NCBI GenBank assembly: GCA_963819175.1
Contig: CAWFVJ010000013.1
Span: 1 to 64,000, forward strand
Length of the DNA stretch: 64,000 bases
DNA from: CAWBRT01 sp963819175
GTDB taxonomy: Bacteria > Acidobacteriota > Terriglobia > Terriglobales > Acidobacteriaceae
Direction: 5' to 3'
Shown here: positions 1 to 8,004 of the stretch, one piece after another
How the letters are laid out: every line of letters starts with the position of its first letter
How positions within the stretch are numbered: the first letter of the stretch is position 1
Position numbers and translations under genes: made by a program
The notes under the pieces: generated by a model
The model's database searches: none
The model's input: only the letters and a program-made list of their open reading frames with translations
What the model was told of the DNA's origin: nothing

Positions 1-300
1 GCCGCCTGACTCGCGGTGCCGCTTGCAGCGAAAGGCTCCTTTGGCTGTCCGGCGCTAACCTGGGGTAGTTTCTTATAACTCTTGAGTCGCTCTCAGCCGC
101 CGGAGGTGGCGGCAGACGGTAGCCCACGGCGTGAGCCGTGGGTGAAAGGTGCCAAAATCATAAGCCCCCGATAGGGGGCGACAGAACCCTGTCGAGATTC
201 TTTCGCCGGCCATTGCGGGCGCTGCGAAATTTCGTTTTGAATCTTCCATAAGAACGGGTGCCCAACGTCCCGTCCCTCTTTTGGACTGACGTGGTGGCCA
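1..300. repeat. Palindromic repeat fragments upstream of moxR
   Basis: The left edge carries the 3' half of an AGGTT-type palindrome (CTAACCTGGGGTAGTTTCTT near 54-75). A hairpin AGCCCACGGC/GCCGTGGGT lies near 121-143. An ACGTC-type palindrome, GTGCCCAACGTCCCG with a matching GGACTGACGTGG, lies near 257-296. No convincing gene is seen before moxR. Confidence 0.7.
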
Positions 301-327
301 CTCATCCAGTAGAATGCGTACAGCAGA

Positions 328-1293
328 ATGTCTTCCACTACTTCTACCTCACGAACAATGGCTGCGACTGCGGCGCAACTGGAAAACGCGCTCCGCACGA
401 TAATTCGTGGCAAGGATGATGTTGTCCGGCTCACACTGGTCTCGATTCTGGCGCGCGGTCACCTACTGCTGGAAGGTGTGCCCGGTGTTGGCAAGACCAC
501 GTTGGCTCACGCGCTGGCCCGTGCCATCGATTGTAATTTTCAGCGAGTTCAGTTCACCAGCGACATGCTGCCCAGCGATGTCCTCGGCATCTCCATCTAT
601 TCGTCCCTCGAAGAGAAGTTCGAATTCAAGCCCGGACCCATTTTCACCAACGTTTTGCTGGCCGACGAAATCAACCGCACCACTCCCAAAACGCAATCCG
701 CGCTGCTGGAGGCGATGAACGAACGCCAGGTGACGGTCGACGGCCACTCGCATCCGCTGCCGCAGCCTTTCCTGGTGATCGCCACCCAGAATCCCGTCGA
801 GCATCACGGCACTTATCCGCTTCCCGAGTCGCAGATGGATCGTTTCATGCTGCGGGTGCGCATGACCTACCCCGAACCCGATGGCGAGCGCGAGATTCTG
901 CGCGGCCGGGCTGGCGCCGTTCGTCTTGATGACCTGCGCCCGGTGCTGAAAACGGAAGACATTCTGGCGCTGCAGGAAGAGGTGCGGCAGGTGCAGGTCG
1001 ATGACTCCCTGCTGGATTACGTGTTGCGCATCGTGCAGCGTACGCGCGAGAGCGAGCAACTGGCGCTGGCTGTTTCCCCGCGCGGTTCGCTCATGCTGTT
1101 TCACGCCGCGCAGGCCATGGCTTATCTCGAAGGCCGCAGCTTCTGCAAGCCCGATGATTTCAAGCGGTTGGCCATCCCCGCCTTCGCTCATCGCGTCGTG
1201 CTCAGCAATCGCACGGCCCTGTCCATCAAACGCTCTGAACAGGCTGAGCACATTCTCCGCGACCTCATTGACAGCGTTCCGGTGCCGATTTAG
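328..1293 (+). CDS. moxR: MoxR-family AAA+ ATPase
   Basis: This 321-residue protein belongs to the MoxR AAA+ ATPases, chaperone-like enzymes that help mature or insert metal cofactors and assemble surface complexes. The AAA_3 core shows Walker A GVPGVGKTT (residues 50-58), Walker B VLLADEINR (about 109-117), a sensor ATQNP (152-156) and the arginine-finger region DRF (171-173). The C-terminal third fits the AAA lid and keeps SPRG. The start at 328 gives ten extra residues; ATG at 358 is an alternative. MoxR genes usually sit beside DUF58 and von Willebrand-domain genes, but none follows here: the next 500 bases are repeats and unassigned DNA. The family is certain and the client protein unknown. 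Confidence 0.93.
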   Translation: MSSTTSTSRTMAATAAQLENALRTIIRGKDDVVRLTLVSILARGHLLLEGVPGVGKTTLAHALARAIDCNFQRVQFTSDMLPSDVLGISIYSSLEEKFEFKPGPIFTNVLLADEINRTTPKTQSALLEAMNERQVTVDGHSHPLPQPFLVIATQNPVEHHGTYPLPESQMDRFMLRVRMTYPEPDGEREILRGRAGAVRLDDLRPVLKTEDILALQEEVRQVQVDDSLLDYVLRIVQRTRESEQLALAVSPRGSLMLFHAAQAMAYLEGRSFCKPDDFKRLAIPAFAHRVVLSNRTALSIKRSEQAEHILRDLIDSVPVPI

Positions 1294-1317
1294 ACCTGAC
1301 GATTCCCCTTTTGGGTG

Positions 1318-1395
1318 TCATCCTGAGCGAAGCCGGGGTCCCCGACAAGCCTTCTGTTGGCTTGTTGGGGTGGAGGAGCGAAGGATCTATGCATT
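1318..1395. repeat. Composite repeat: palindrome nested in a TCATCCTGAGCG...GAAGGATCT unit
   Basis: The outer halves match the repeat seen intact at 2388, 2589, 2763 and 16831 (TCATCCTGAGCGCAGCGAAGGATCT). Here they are separated by a palindrome, GGGGTCCCCGACAAGCC with a matching GGCTTGTTGGGGTGG. The following 1396-1830 is AT-richer and holds nothing I recognise. Confidence 0.7.
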
Positions 1396-1830
1396 TTCCC
1401 CGCAGCAAAGTACATGGATTCTTACTCGACTTGTGACGAACTTTACCAAAGATTTACTCAGTTTTAATACCTAGACGAGTGCATAGTGCGCTAAAATGTT
1501 TTTAAGAATTGTTTGCGGCGCGCAAGTGAGCGTCGTTTTGGAAGCGGCGCTGAAGGTGGTAGTTATCCCGCGCTAAACTGCACGTTGGGGAAGCGAGCGA
1601 AGACGTCCCGCCACACAGTCGCACTTAGATTCCAGCAGACACTAGCGTCATCGCGGGTAGCTGGCGTTAGGCTCTCGATTTTGGCCCGAGTGCCAACGTC
1701 CATCCCCGTGAAGTCGCATCAGAGTTCATAAGCGGATCAATACCTAATTAGTAATTTTGATGATCATATTACGTAGCCAATCTGGTACGTGCGATCAGGA
1801 AGCCAATTCATCTCCGAGGAGTGGACCCCA

Positions 1831-2073
1831 ATGCTGACAAAATGCGCAAACCCTTCCTGCTCGAACTTGTTCCACTATTTTGGCGAAGGCAAGGTATTTG
1901 AGATTCGAAGAGAGGGATCGTCCACCGGCATCCATGCCAAGAAGCGCAAACGCGTTGAACACTACTGGCTCTGCTCCGGTTGCTCCGCCACGCTGACGAT
2001 CGCCATGGACTCCGCGCACAACGTACTGGTCATCCCTCGCCCTGGTGAAAACGCCGAGCGCGCAATCGCCTGA
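1831..2073 (+). CDS. Small zinc-ribbon-like hypothetical protein
   Basis: This is an 80-residue protein starting MLTKCANPSC. Two cysteine pairs, CANPSC near the N-terminus and CSGC near residue 49, suggest a four-Cys zinc ribbon. A basic GIHAKKRKR stretch lies between them. I chose ATG 1831 because GAGGA at 1816-1820 sits 10 bases upstream; the frame is open further back to 1789. Similar orphan mini-proteins are common in acidobacteria as I recall them, and I know of no assigned function. It stands alone between two repeat regions on its own strand. A regulatory or nucleic-acid-binding role is only a guess from the zinc ribbon. Confidence 0.6.
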   Translation: MLTKCANPSCSNLFHYFGEGKVFEIRREGSSTGIHAKKRKRVEHYWLCSGCSATLTIAMDSAHNVLVIPRPGENAERAIA

Positions 2074-2094
2074 CGTCAGGCAAGTTTCCAAAAC

Positions 2095-2900
2095 ATTTAG
2101 CGCAGCGAAGGTTGCGGTCAGGTGGCCCACATTTGCTGCTGTTGGCTAATGTGGGGTGGAAGTGCCGCCGGGTGCCCCAGGTTCCGCGCCGCGTTGTTCG
2201 GCGCTAAGGAAACTCTGAGCAAGTGAAGGTTTTGAAGGGTACGGGCTTCAGCCCGTCAGGTGGCCCACATTTGCTGCTGTTGGCTAATGTGGGGTGGAAG
2301 TGCCGGGTGCCCCAGGTTCGCCCGTCGTTGGCTAACCTGGGGTAGTTTCCTTTTGTGCTAGCGTCTTCCCGAAGTATCATCCTGAGCGCAGCGAAGGATC
2401 TGCTTTTCTCCCACCTGAAAATTTGGTCAGGTGGCCCACATTTGCTGCTGTTGGCTAATGTGGGGTGGAAGTGCCGCCGTCTCGGGCGCTGCGGCCCTCT
2501 ACGCCCTGGGTTGCCGGGTGCCCCAGGTTCGCCCGTCGTTGGCTAACCTGGGGTAGTTTCCTTCTGTGCTAGCGTCTTCCCGAAGTGTCATCCTGAGCGC
2601 AGCGAAGGATCTGCTTTTCTCCCACCTGAAATTTTGGTCAGGTGGCCCACATTTGCTGCTGTTGGCTAATGTGGGGTGGAAGTGCCGGGTGCCCCAGGTT
2701 CGCCGCGTCGTTGGGGTAACCTTGGGGTAGTTTCCTTCTGTGCTAGCGTCTTCCCGAAGTATCATCCTGAGCGCAGCGAAGGATCTGCTTTTCTCCCACC
2801 TGAAAATTTGGTCAGGTGGCCCACATTTGCTGCTGTTGGCTAATGTGGGGTGGAAGTGCCGCCGTCTGGGCGCTGCGGCCCTCTACGCCCTGGGGTGCCC
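2095..2900. repeat. Array of five composite palindromic repeat units
   Basis: The module GTCAGGTGGCCCACATTTGC...GGCTAATGTGGGGTGG starts near 2117, 2256, 2426, 2637 and 2811. It alternates with an AGGTT-type palindrome (GCCCCAGGTTCGCC...GGCTAACCTGGGGTAGTTTCCTT) and with the unit TATCATCCTGAGCGCAGCG-AAGGATCTGC. Unit spacing is 139, 170, 211 and 174 bases, so this is an accreted array rather than a simple tandem repeat. The last unit overlaps the 3' end of the glycosyltransferase gene on the opposite strand. Confidence 0.88.
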
Positions 2901-3674
2901 GACCGGCACTTCCTCTGCCGCTGGAGAATGCACTGACTGCGGAGAGCAGTCGTATTTCCCCGATATGCTGTTCCAGCGGATTCTGAACAAATCCAGCACC
3001 ATATTCATGCCGTCGCTGATCAGATGGATTTTTGAGCGATCGTCGTGCGCCCAAGCCACTGGAATCTCTTCGGTCTTATAACCCAACCGGCGTGCCAGAA
3101 ACAGGATTTCGGGATCGAACCCCCATCGGCGGATGATTTGCCGTCCAAAAATATCCCGGGCAGCCTGCAGTTTGAGAGCTTTGAATCCGCACTGCGTATC
3201 CTTGAAACTGAGTCCGAGGACCATCTTCAGCGCCAGGTTGAAAGCTCTGCCAAGAAGTTGGCGAAGAATCGACTGTCGCGCGGTCTGCGTCTCCGACTGG
3301 AGCCAGCGCGAGCCGATCGCGAGATCGTTTCCCCTGCGGATCGAGTCAATCAGCTTCGACGCCTCTTCAATCGGCGAGGAGAGGTCTGCATCGCTAAACA
3401 GCACCACTGCGCCCTTGGCATGCAGAATCCCGTTCCGCACCGAATAGCCTTTGCCGCAGTTCCCAGGATTCTCCACCACGCGGATACTCGCGAAACCGTA
3501 GCCGTACTCGCGCACGAGTTCGGCCGTGTTGTCCCGCGATCCGTCGTTGACGACGATGATCTCGGCCTCCCAGCCCTGTTGCTGGATGTAGGCGACGACA
3601 CGATCGAGAGTGGGGATGATGCGTACACTCTCGTTATAGGCGGGGATGACGATGCTGTAGTCAGGAGTTATCAT
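2883..3674 (-). CDS. Family 2 glycosyltransferase, dolichyl-phosphate sugar synthase-like
   Basis: This 263-residue GT-A glycosyltransferase resembles dolichyl-phosphate glucose/mannose synthases (Alg5/DPM1-like), which move a sugar from a nucleotide donor to a polyprenyl phosphate at the inner membrane. It opens with SIVIPAYNE (7-15). NDGS (43-46) and the metal-binding DAD (95-97) follow, and TQCGFKALK and RRWGFDPEIL come later as in the family. There is no C-terminal membrane domain. The last roughly eight residues (VPVGHPRA) and the stop are encoded by a copy of the intergenic repeat, so the original 3' end may have been overwritten. Sugar and acceptor cannot be read from sequence. Confidence 0.88.
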   Translation of the reverse strand: MITPDYSIVIPAYNESVRIIPTLDRVVAYIQQQGWEAEIIVVNDGSRDNTAELVREYGYGFASIRVVENPGNCGKGYSVRNGILHAKGAVVLFSDADLSSPIEEASKLIDSIRRGNDLAIGSRWLQSETQTARQSILRQLLGRAFNLALKMVLGLSFKDTQCGFKALKLQAARDIFGRQIIRRWGFDPEILFLARRLGYKTEEIPVAWAHDDRSKIHLISDGMNMVLDLFRIRWNSISGKYDCSPQSVHSPAAEEVPVGHPRA

Positions 3675-3727
3675 TCGTGTGCTTCAACAAGACTCGATTA
3701 TAGTTGCAAACTCTAGTGTTGGCTCAG

Positions 3728-4711
3728 TCACGCCGCTACTCGCCCTAAATCCGGCATGGCGAAGAATTCCTGCACGATTCGCTGGTCCCACAGACCCCGT
3801 TCGGCCTCTTGCATCATGATTTGATGCGCCTCCTCGTGATTGTGGGCGGGCTTGTAAGGACGCGCCGTGCGTAGCGCGTCATAGACATCCACCACTTGCA
3901 AAACCCGTGCCAGCAACGGTATCTCTTCCCTGCTGAGCTTGTCGGGATAGCCTGTGCCGTCCCAGTGCTCATGGTGATGGCGGATGATCGGCAGCACCAT
4001 CCGCAGCGAACGCAATGGCTTGCAAATATTCTCGCCGATCAGGGGGTGGCGCTTCATAATTCGCCACTCCTCGGCCGTGAGGTTAGTGCCCTTCTTGAGA
4101 ATCTCGTCTGGCACCGCAATCTTTCCCAGATCGTGTAGATATCCCCCACGCTTGAGCGCCACCTGACAGTCCCAGTCGAGCCCCAGATGTTCGCCAAGGT
4201 GGCTGGCGTAGCGAGCCAGCCGTTCGCAATGGCCTTCGGTGTACGGATCACGCGACTCCACGCTCAGCCCCAGCGTGCAGAGGACCGACTCAGCATTTTC
4301 AAGTTCGTCCGTATAATCTTTTATCTTCAGCAGCGAGTGGACCCGCGCAAACAACTCTTCGGGAAAGACCGGCTTGTTCAGGAAGTCGTCCGCCCCGGCT
4401 TCGATGCCGCGAATCCTGTCTTCACGATCGCTCAACCCGGTGATCATCACCACCGGAATCAAGCGCGTGGCATGATCTTCTTTCCATTCCCGGCAAAGTT
4501 CATAGCCGCTCTTGCCGGGCATAATCACATCCAGCAGAACCAGGTCTGGCGGATTCTCGCGCATCTGCTCTTCCGCCTCGCGGGCGATGTTGGCGGTCAC
4601 CACTTCGTAACCCTTTTGTGTAAGCAACTCCCGCATCAGCAACGTGTTGTGTTGATTGTCGTCAACGACGAGGATTCGCGCTATGCGCCTGCGGGTGACG
4701 GCATCAGACAT
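3728..4711 (-). CDS. Response regulator with HD-GYP domain (c-di-GMP phosphodiesterase)
   Basis: This 327-residue two-domain protein is predicted to hydrolyse cyclic-di-GMP under phosphorelay control. The receiver domain has acidic pair D17/D18, phosphoacceptor D61 (LVLLDVIMP) and K113. The HD-GYP domain has HDLGKIAVPDEIL (H193, D194, K197), HHHEHWDGTGYP with the GYP signature at 254-256, and DVYDALRTARPYK. The open frame extends upstream to 5290, but that stretch is repeat sequence, so ATG 4711 (MSDAVTRRR) is the sensible start. A REC-GGDEF cyclase and a double PilZ protein elsewhere in the window supply the other parts of a c-di-GMP circuit. Confidence 0.93.
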   Translation of the reverse strand: MSDAVTRRRIARILVVDDNQHNTLLMRELLTQKGYEVVTANIAREAEEQMRENPPDLVLLDVIMPGKSGYELCREWKEDHATRLIPVVMITGLSDREDRIRGIEAGADDFLNKPVFPEELFARVHSLLKIKDYTDELENAESVLCTLGLSVESRDPYTEGHCERLARYASHLGEHLGLDWDCQVALKRGGYLHDLGKIAVPDEILKKGTNLTAEEWRIMKRHPLIGENICKPLRSLRMVLPIIRHHHEHWDGTGYPDKLSREEIPLLARVLQVVDVYDALRTARPYKPAHNHEEAHQIMMQEAERGLWDQRIVQEFFAMPDLGRVAA

Positions 4712-4789
4712 GCTCAAGGTGTGAGTCGTTTGCCGCCCCGGAAGGTTGTATGTGGCGGCACCTTTCCCGGCATTTACGAGCTGGCCCAC

Positions 4790-4885
4790 GCGGGTGCCCC
4801 ATTCAAGCGAAGCTTGGGTGGGGCTTTTGCCGACTGGTGGCCGGGTGCCCCACGTCCCGTCCCTCTTTTGGACTGACGTGGGCAG
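4790..4885. repeat. Two adjacent palindromic repeats (ATTCAAGC and ACGTC types)
   Basis: GGTGCCCCATTCAAGCGAAG and CTTGGGTGGGGCTTTT form one hairpin. GGTGCCCCACGTCCCGTCCC and GGACTGACGTGGGCAG form the next. Both keep the outer GTGCCCC...GTGGG frame with different inner arms. Confidence 0.75.
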
Positions 4886-4939
4886 ACCCACTACTCTTCC
4901 TTCTTGCTCCTCCGGGGATGCCCGCAGTAGGCTGGACTC

Positions 4940-5600
4940 ATGCGCTCCAGACTCTGGCTGCTTGTGGTAATGGCTTCGCTGGCTGGTACGGCCCTGGCCG
5001 CCAAGCCTCATGTCATCACCTTTGGCAAATCTTTCCGTCAAGCTCTTCATCGGCCCCGGCGAAGATCGCACCATTCCTATTAACGTACGCACTCTTTTGA
5101 TAGATGGTGCTCTCAAGGAATTCACCGTCGGCGAATCCCACTCCGTGACCGACCGCATCTTTGTCGTCCGGCGTGCCTTCCGGGTGAACGACAATCTGCC
5201 CGGGGAGCAGGGAAAGGCGCCGCGATGGGTGTGGCAGCGCGGCGGGTGGCTCATGGTCGACCGCACCACGGCCCACATCACAAAGCTCAATCAGCCTTTG
5301 TTTGACCCCTTCTATTCCCAGGCAAGCTGGTTTCGCGACTATGCCGCTTACTGCGGTGTCTCCGCGAATGGCGAAAAACTTTATACGGTGGTGATGCAAC
5401 TGGGAAGCAAGAAGCCCGTCCTGCGGCAGGAGGTCGGCGCAGCGTCCCAGGGCGACGACCCTGATTCCAATTGCACCGTTCCCACTTGGGAAAAGAACCC
5501 GGCGCGCGTGACCTTCCACCCGAAGAGCGCGCAGCCCTCCAGCTTCATCGTCCACGGTCGCTCGGCCGATATCGCTCCCGGCTCCTCGGAGGATGAGTAG
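4940..5600 (+). pseudogene. Secreted hypothetical protein, one-base frameshift after the signal peptide
   Basis: ATG 4940 begins a clear signal peptide (MRSRLWLLVVMASLAGTALA, then AKPHVITFGK), but this frame is lost within about 10 codons. The next frame continues SVKLFIGPGEDRTIPINVR and runs to TAG at 5600. Removing one T from the TTT at 5032-5034 joins both into a single protein of about 219 residues, so a one-base insertion is the simplest explanation. The mature part has two Cys (YCGVS, SNCTVP), KAPRWVWQRGGWLMVDR, and no domain I know. The site is a homopolymer, so it may be a sequencing error rather than a dead gene. Without the fix, annotation would start at an internal ATG (5010) and miss the secretion signal. 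Confidence 0.7.
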
Positions 5601-5614
5601 TAAGCGAGACTGAC

Positions 5615-5960
5615 GGTGCCCTGACGGTGCCCCACATCTGCCGTAGTTAGTAGATGTGGGGTTCCGGCGGCGATCATCGCAGACCCGCCCGCCATCGCCC
5701 GGCCGAAGTGCCGAACGCCTATCGCCGGAACAGTCAGTTCCCGAAAGCCGTCATCCCGACCGAAGCGAAGCCGGGGGCCCCAGCAAACGCCGGTGTTGCG
5801 TTTGATGGGGTGGGGGAGCGGAGTGGAGGGATCTTGCGTTTCTCAGCGGCAAAGCAACACCTGAGCTCCTCGACTCACAAGCCCGCTCTAAGGAAGATCT
5901 GAACAAGTGAAAGTTTTGAAGGGTACGGGCTGGTTTTGAAGGGTACGGGCTTTAGCCCGT
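5615..5960. repeat. Mixed palindromic repeats
   Basis: An ACATCTGC-type palindrome lies near 5626-5663. A composite GTCATCCCGACCGAAGCGAAG...GGAGTGGAGGGATCTTGCG with a nested GGGCCCCAGCAAACGCC/GCGTTTGATGGGG hairpin follows at 5750-5840. A direct duplication of TTTTGAAGGGTACGGGCT lies near 5911-5952, followed by TTAGCCCGTAC, which pairs with the GTACGGGCT arm. Nothing gene-like is seen in 5601-6217. Confidence 0.7.
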
Positions 5961-6217
5961 ACGTTTAGCCCAGCAAAACCAATGCGGCTTTAGCCTCTGA
6001 GGGACCTCGGTTCATCCAGCACGACCTGTTCAGTACTTCTCGAATTGAGCGCTTCCCCCTGCCTCAACTACCCCACAGAGGTGTGTTTTCTACCAAAAAT
6101 GCCGCACAAATTAGATTCCTGTTGCGCGGCGTGACGAAGTTTGTTGCAGCTCTGGTTGTGAGTGCCTATAATTTGGGCGGTTTTCCAATTTGTTCCAAAT
6201 CACTGGGAGGATTTTTC

Positions 6218-6604
6218 ATGAAGCGATTACTCGGCCTGCTGTTGGCCTTTGCGGTATCGGCTTCGCTCGCATCGTTCGCACAGACAAAGACGGACGACAA
6301 GGGCAAGGCAGCAACTACTCCAGCGGCAACAACTCCAGCTAAGGCTGCTCCTGCTAAGGCCGCTCCGGCAAAGGCCGCTGCTCCTGCAAAGGCTGTGCCT
6401 GCAAAGGCCGCTCCGGCAAAGGCCACTCCGGCTAAAGCTAAGGCTGCTCCGGCTAAGGCCGCTCCGGCAAAGACCGCCGCTGCTCCTGCAAAGGCTGCCC
6501 CGGCAAAGGCCGCTGCTCCTGCAAAGGCTGTGCCTGCAAAGGCCGCCGCTACTACGAAGCCCGCTGCAAAGCCCGCCGTAGAGACGACGCCAGCCAAGAA
6601 GTAG
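6218..6604 (+). CDS. Secreted Ala/Pro/Lys-rich PAKA-repeat protein
   Basis: This 128-residue protein starts at ATG 6218, preceded by GGGAGGA with good spacing. A signal peptide (MKRLLGLLLAFAVSASLASF, then AQ) is followed by about 100 residues built from (A/P)AKAAPAKA-type units. The composition is nearly all Ala, Pro and Lys, so the mature protein is extended and strongly basic. Such stretches resemble histone-H1-like tails and some envelope linkers. After secretion a role in binding anionic polymers of the cell surface is plausible but unproven. A strong hairpin terminator follows. The repeats also produce long open frames on other strands, which I disregard. Confidence 0.75.
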   Translation: MKRLLGLLLAFAVSASLASFAQTKTDDKGKAATTPAATTPAKAAPAKAAPAKAAAPAKAVPAKAAPAKATPAKAKAAPAKAAPAKTAAAPAKAAPAKAAAPAKAVPAKAAATTKPAAKPAVETTPAKK

Positions 6605-6674
6605 GCTGCATCTCAAGGCTTGCTAAGGCGAATATCACCTGAAGAAAAGCCATTTTAGCTTCTGCTCTGTACTG

Positions 6675-6708
6675 ATTCGCCCGACATTCATTGTCGGGCG
6701 AATTTATT
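6675..6708 (+). terminator. Rho-independent terminator after the PAKA-repeat gene
   Basis: A perfect 12-base inverted repeat (ATTCGCCCGACA/TGTCGGGCGAAT) with a five-base loop TTCAT is followed by TTATT. It lies 70 bases after the stop codon. Confidence 0.75.
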
Positions 6709-6727
6709 GCTGACAACTTCATCGAGC

Positions 6728-6918
6728 GGGTGCCCCATTCAAGCGAAGCTTGGGTGGGGCTTTTCATTCATCGCGGGTGCCCCAGGTTCCGCGTCTCGCA
6801 GTTCGACGCTAACCTGGGGTAGTTTCTTCCTGAATCGCTGGTGGCCCGCATTTGCCCGCAGTTGGCTAATGTGGGAACGAAGAGGCTGCTGACTTCGGAT
6901 GGCTTCGAGGCGGGTGGC
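6728..6918. repeat. Palindromic repeats flanking the left end of the IS481-type element
   Basis: The order is an ATTCAAGC-type hairpin, an AGGTT-type hairpin (GGGTGCCCCAGGTTCCGCG...CTAACCTGGGGTAGTTTCTT) and a truncated copy (6837 to about 6910) of the 156-base unit found twice at 8005-8316. The insertion sequence begins immediately after. Confidence 0.8.
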
Positions 6919-7944
6919 TGTAGATTATCAAGACGTTGTACCCGGATCAGCGCGGCTGATGGGTGGAGCGTAGTTGAGACTACCATGGGGTCGGAAGAAG
7001 TTGTAGTAGTGCATCCAGGGCTGGAGGTGGGCGTCGCGTTCGTCGGAGTCGGCCCAGTGTTTTGCGTAAGCCCATTCGCGCAGAGCGGTTTGGATGAAGC
7101 GTTCGGCCTTGCCGTTGGTGCGGGGTGTGTAGGGACGAGTGAAGCGGTGACGGATATCGAGCTGGGTGCAGGCTTGGCGGAAGTGGCGGGAGCGATAGCA
7201 GGAGCCATTGTCGGTGAGCAGGGCGCGAATCTGGATGCCGTGCAGGGCATAGAAAGCCAGGGCATCGTGCAAGAAGGCGCGGGTGGTCTGGGCTGTCTGA
7301 TCGGGCAGAAGTTGGGTAAAGCCCAGGCGGGAGTGGTCATCGATGGCGACGTGCAGGGCGACGGAGCCGGCGTGCTGGGGCAGGCCGCGGCGTCGGCCGT
7401 CGGCGCGCAGAGAAACCTGCTGATAGCGAGTTAATCCCTTGATATCGAGGTGCAGCAGATCGCCCGGCTGGGGGTGCTCGTAGCGGATCACCGGCGGAGG
7501 TGGAAACAGGTGGCGCCAGCGGTTCAGATGAACGCGCTGGAGGATGCGGCTGACAGTGGCCGGACTGAGGCCACTGCGTTGCGCGATCTGGTAGCCGGGG
7601 GTGCACTGACGACGCAGCTCGATGACTCGATCCACCAGGGCAGGCGAAGTTGCGCGTGGACTGCGATGGGGTCGGGAGGAGCGGTCGACTAAGCCGGCCG
7701 TCCCCTCGGCCTGATAACGACACGCCCATTTGGCGGCGGTGCGGGGGCTGACTTTGAACTCGGCTGCAGCCGAGTTCAAAGTCCCTTGTCGGCCGAGAAC
7801 TTTTTGGGCGAGAGCCTCTCGACCCAGAGGCGTAAGTCGGGCATTCTTGTGGATGTCCATTCGGTCGTTCCTCGGAAACTGGATTGCTCGTCACAATCAG
7901 CTTCTCTGGTTCCGATCGAATGGACAACCTCTTGAAAGATCACA
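6919..7944 (-). mobile_element. IS481-family insertion sequence with terminal inverted repeats
   Basis: The left end TGTAGATTATCAAGACGTTG and the reverse complement of the right end TGTGATCTTTCAAGAGGTTG match at about 16 of 22 positions and start with TGT as usual for IS481. This gives an element of 1,026 bases with a single transposase gene. The flanks read GGTGGC (left) and GGTGCC (right), a possible imperfect target duplication inside a GGTGCCCC repeat end. Confidence 0.72.
6928..7860 (-). CDS. IS481 family transposase
   Basis: This 310-residue transposase is intact. It has an N-terminal helix-turn-helix region (LNSAAAEFKVSPRTAAKWAC, residues 28-47), a second HTH around QIAQRSGLSPATVSRIL, and an rve-type DDE core. 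Candidate catalytic residues are the Asp in LLHLDIKGL, the Asp in LLTDNGS and the Glu in NGKAERFIQ. The C-terminus HYYNFFRPHGSL is typical of IS481 and IS3-like integrases. It fills almost the whole element and lies opposite to the neighbouring chromosomal genes. It is probably a single-ORF, currently intact insertion. Confidence 0.92.
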   Translation of the reverse strand: MDIHKNARLTPLGREALAQKVLGRQGTLNSAAAEFKVSPRTAAKWACRYQAEGTAGLVDRSSRPHRSPRATSPALVDRVIELRRQCTPGYQIAQRSGLSPATVSRILQRVHLNRWRHLFPPPPVIRYEHPQPGDLLHLDIKGLTRYQQVSLRADGRRRGLPQHAGSVALHVAIDDHSRLGFTQLLPDQTAQTTRAFLHDALAFYALHGIQIRALLTDNGSCYRSRHFRQACTQLDIRHRFTRPYTPRTNGKAERFIQTALREWAYAKHWADSDERDAHLQPWMHYYNFFRPHGSLNYAPPISRADPGTTS

Positions 7945-8004
7945 GGTGCCCCAGGTTCCGCGTCGCGCAGTTCGACGCTAACCTGGGGTAGTTTCTTTGG
8001 CTGG
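7945..8004. repeat. AGGTT-type palindrome at the right edge of the IS481-type element
   Basis: GGTGCCCCAGGTTCCGCGTC pairs with CTAACCTGGGGTAGTTTCTT. It is the continuation of a repeat that the insertion sequence appears to have entered. Confidence 0.75.

Noticed and set aside
2095..2900. Possible CRISPR array
   Set aside because: Spacing is irregular (139-211 bases), the units are palindromic composites, the intervals are themselves repeats, and no cas gene is nearby.
2355..3081. Open frames of the MLASSRSIILSAAKDLLF type and similar short frames in repeat regions
   Set aside because: They are translations of the palindromic repeats, recur with the repeat and have no ribosome sites.
6166..6616. 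Long antisense and off-frame open frames over the PAKA-repeat gene
   Set aside because: They arise from the low-complexity GCN-rich repeat, and the plus-strand frame has the signal peptide and ribosome site.
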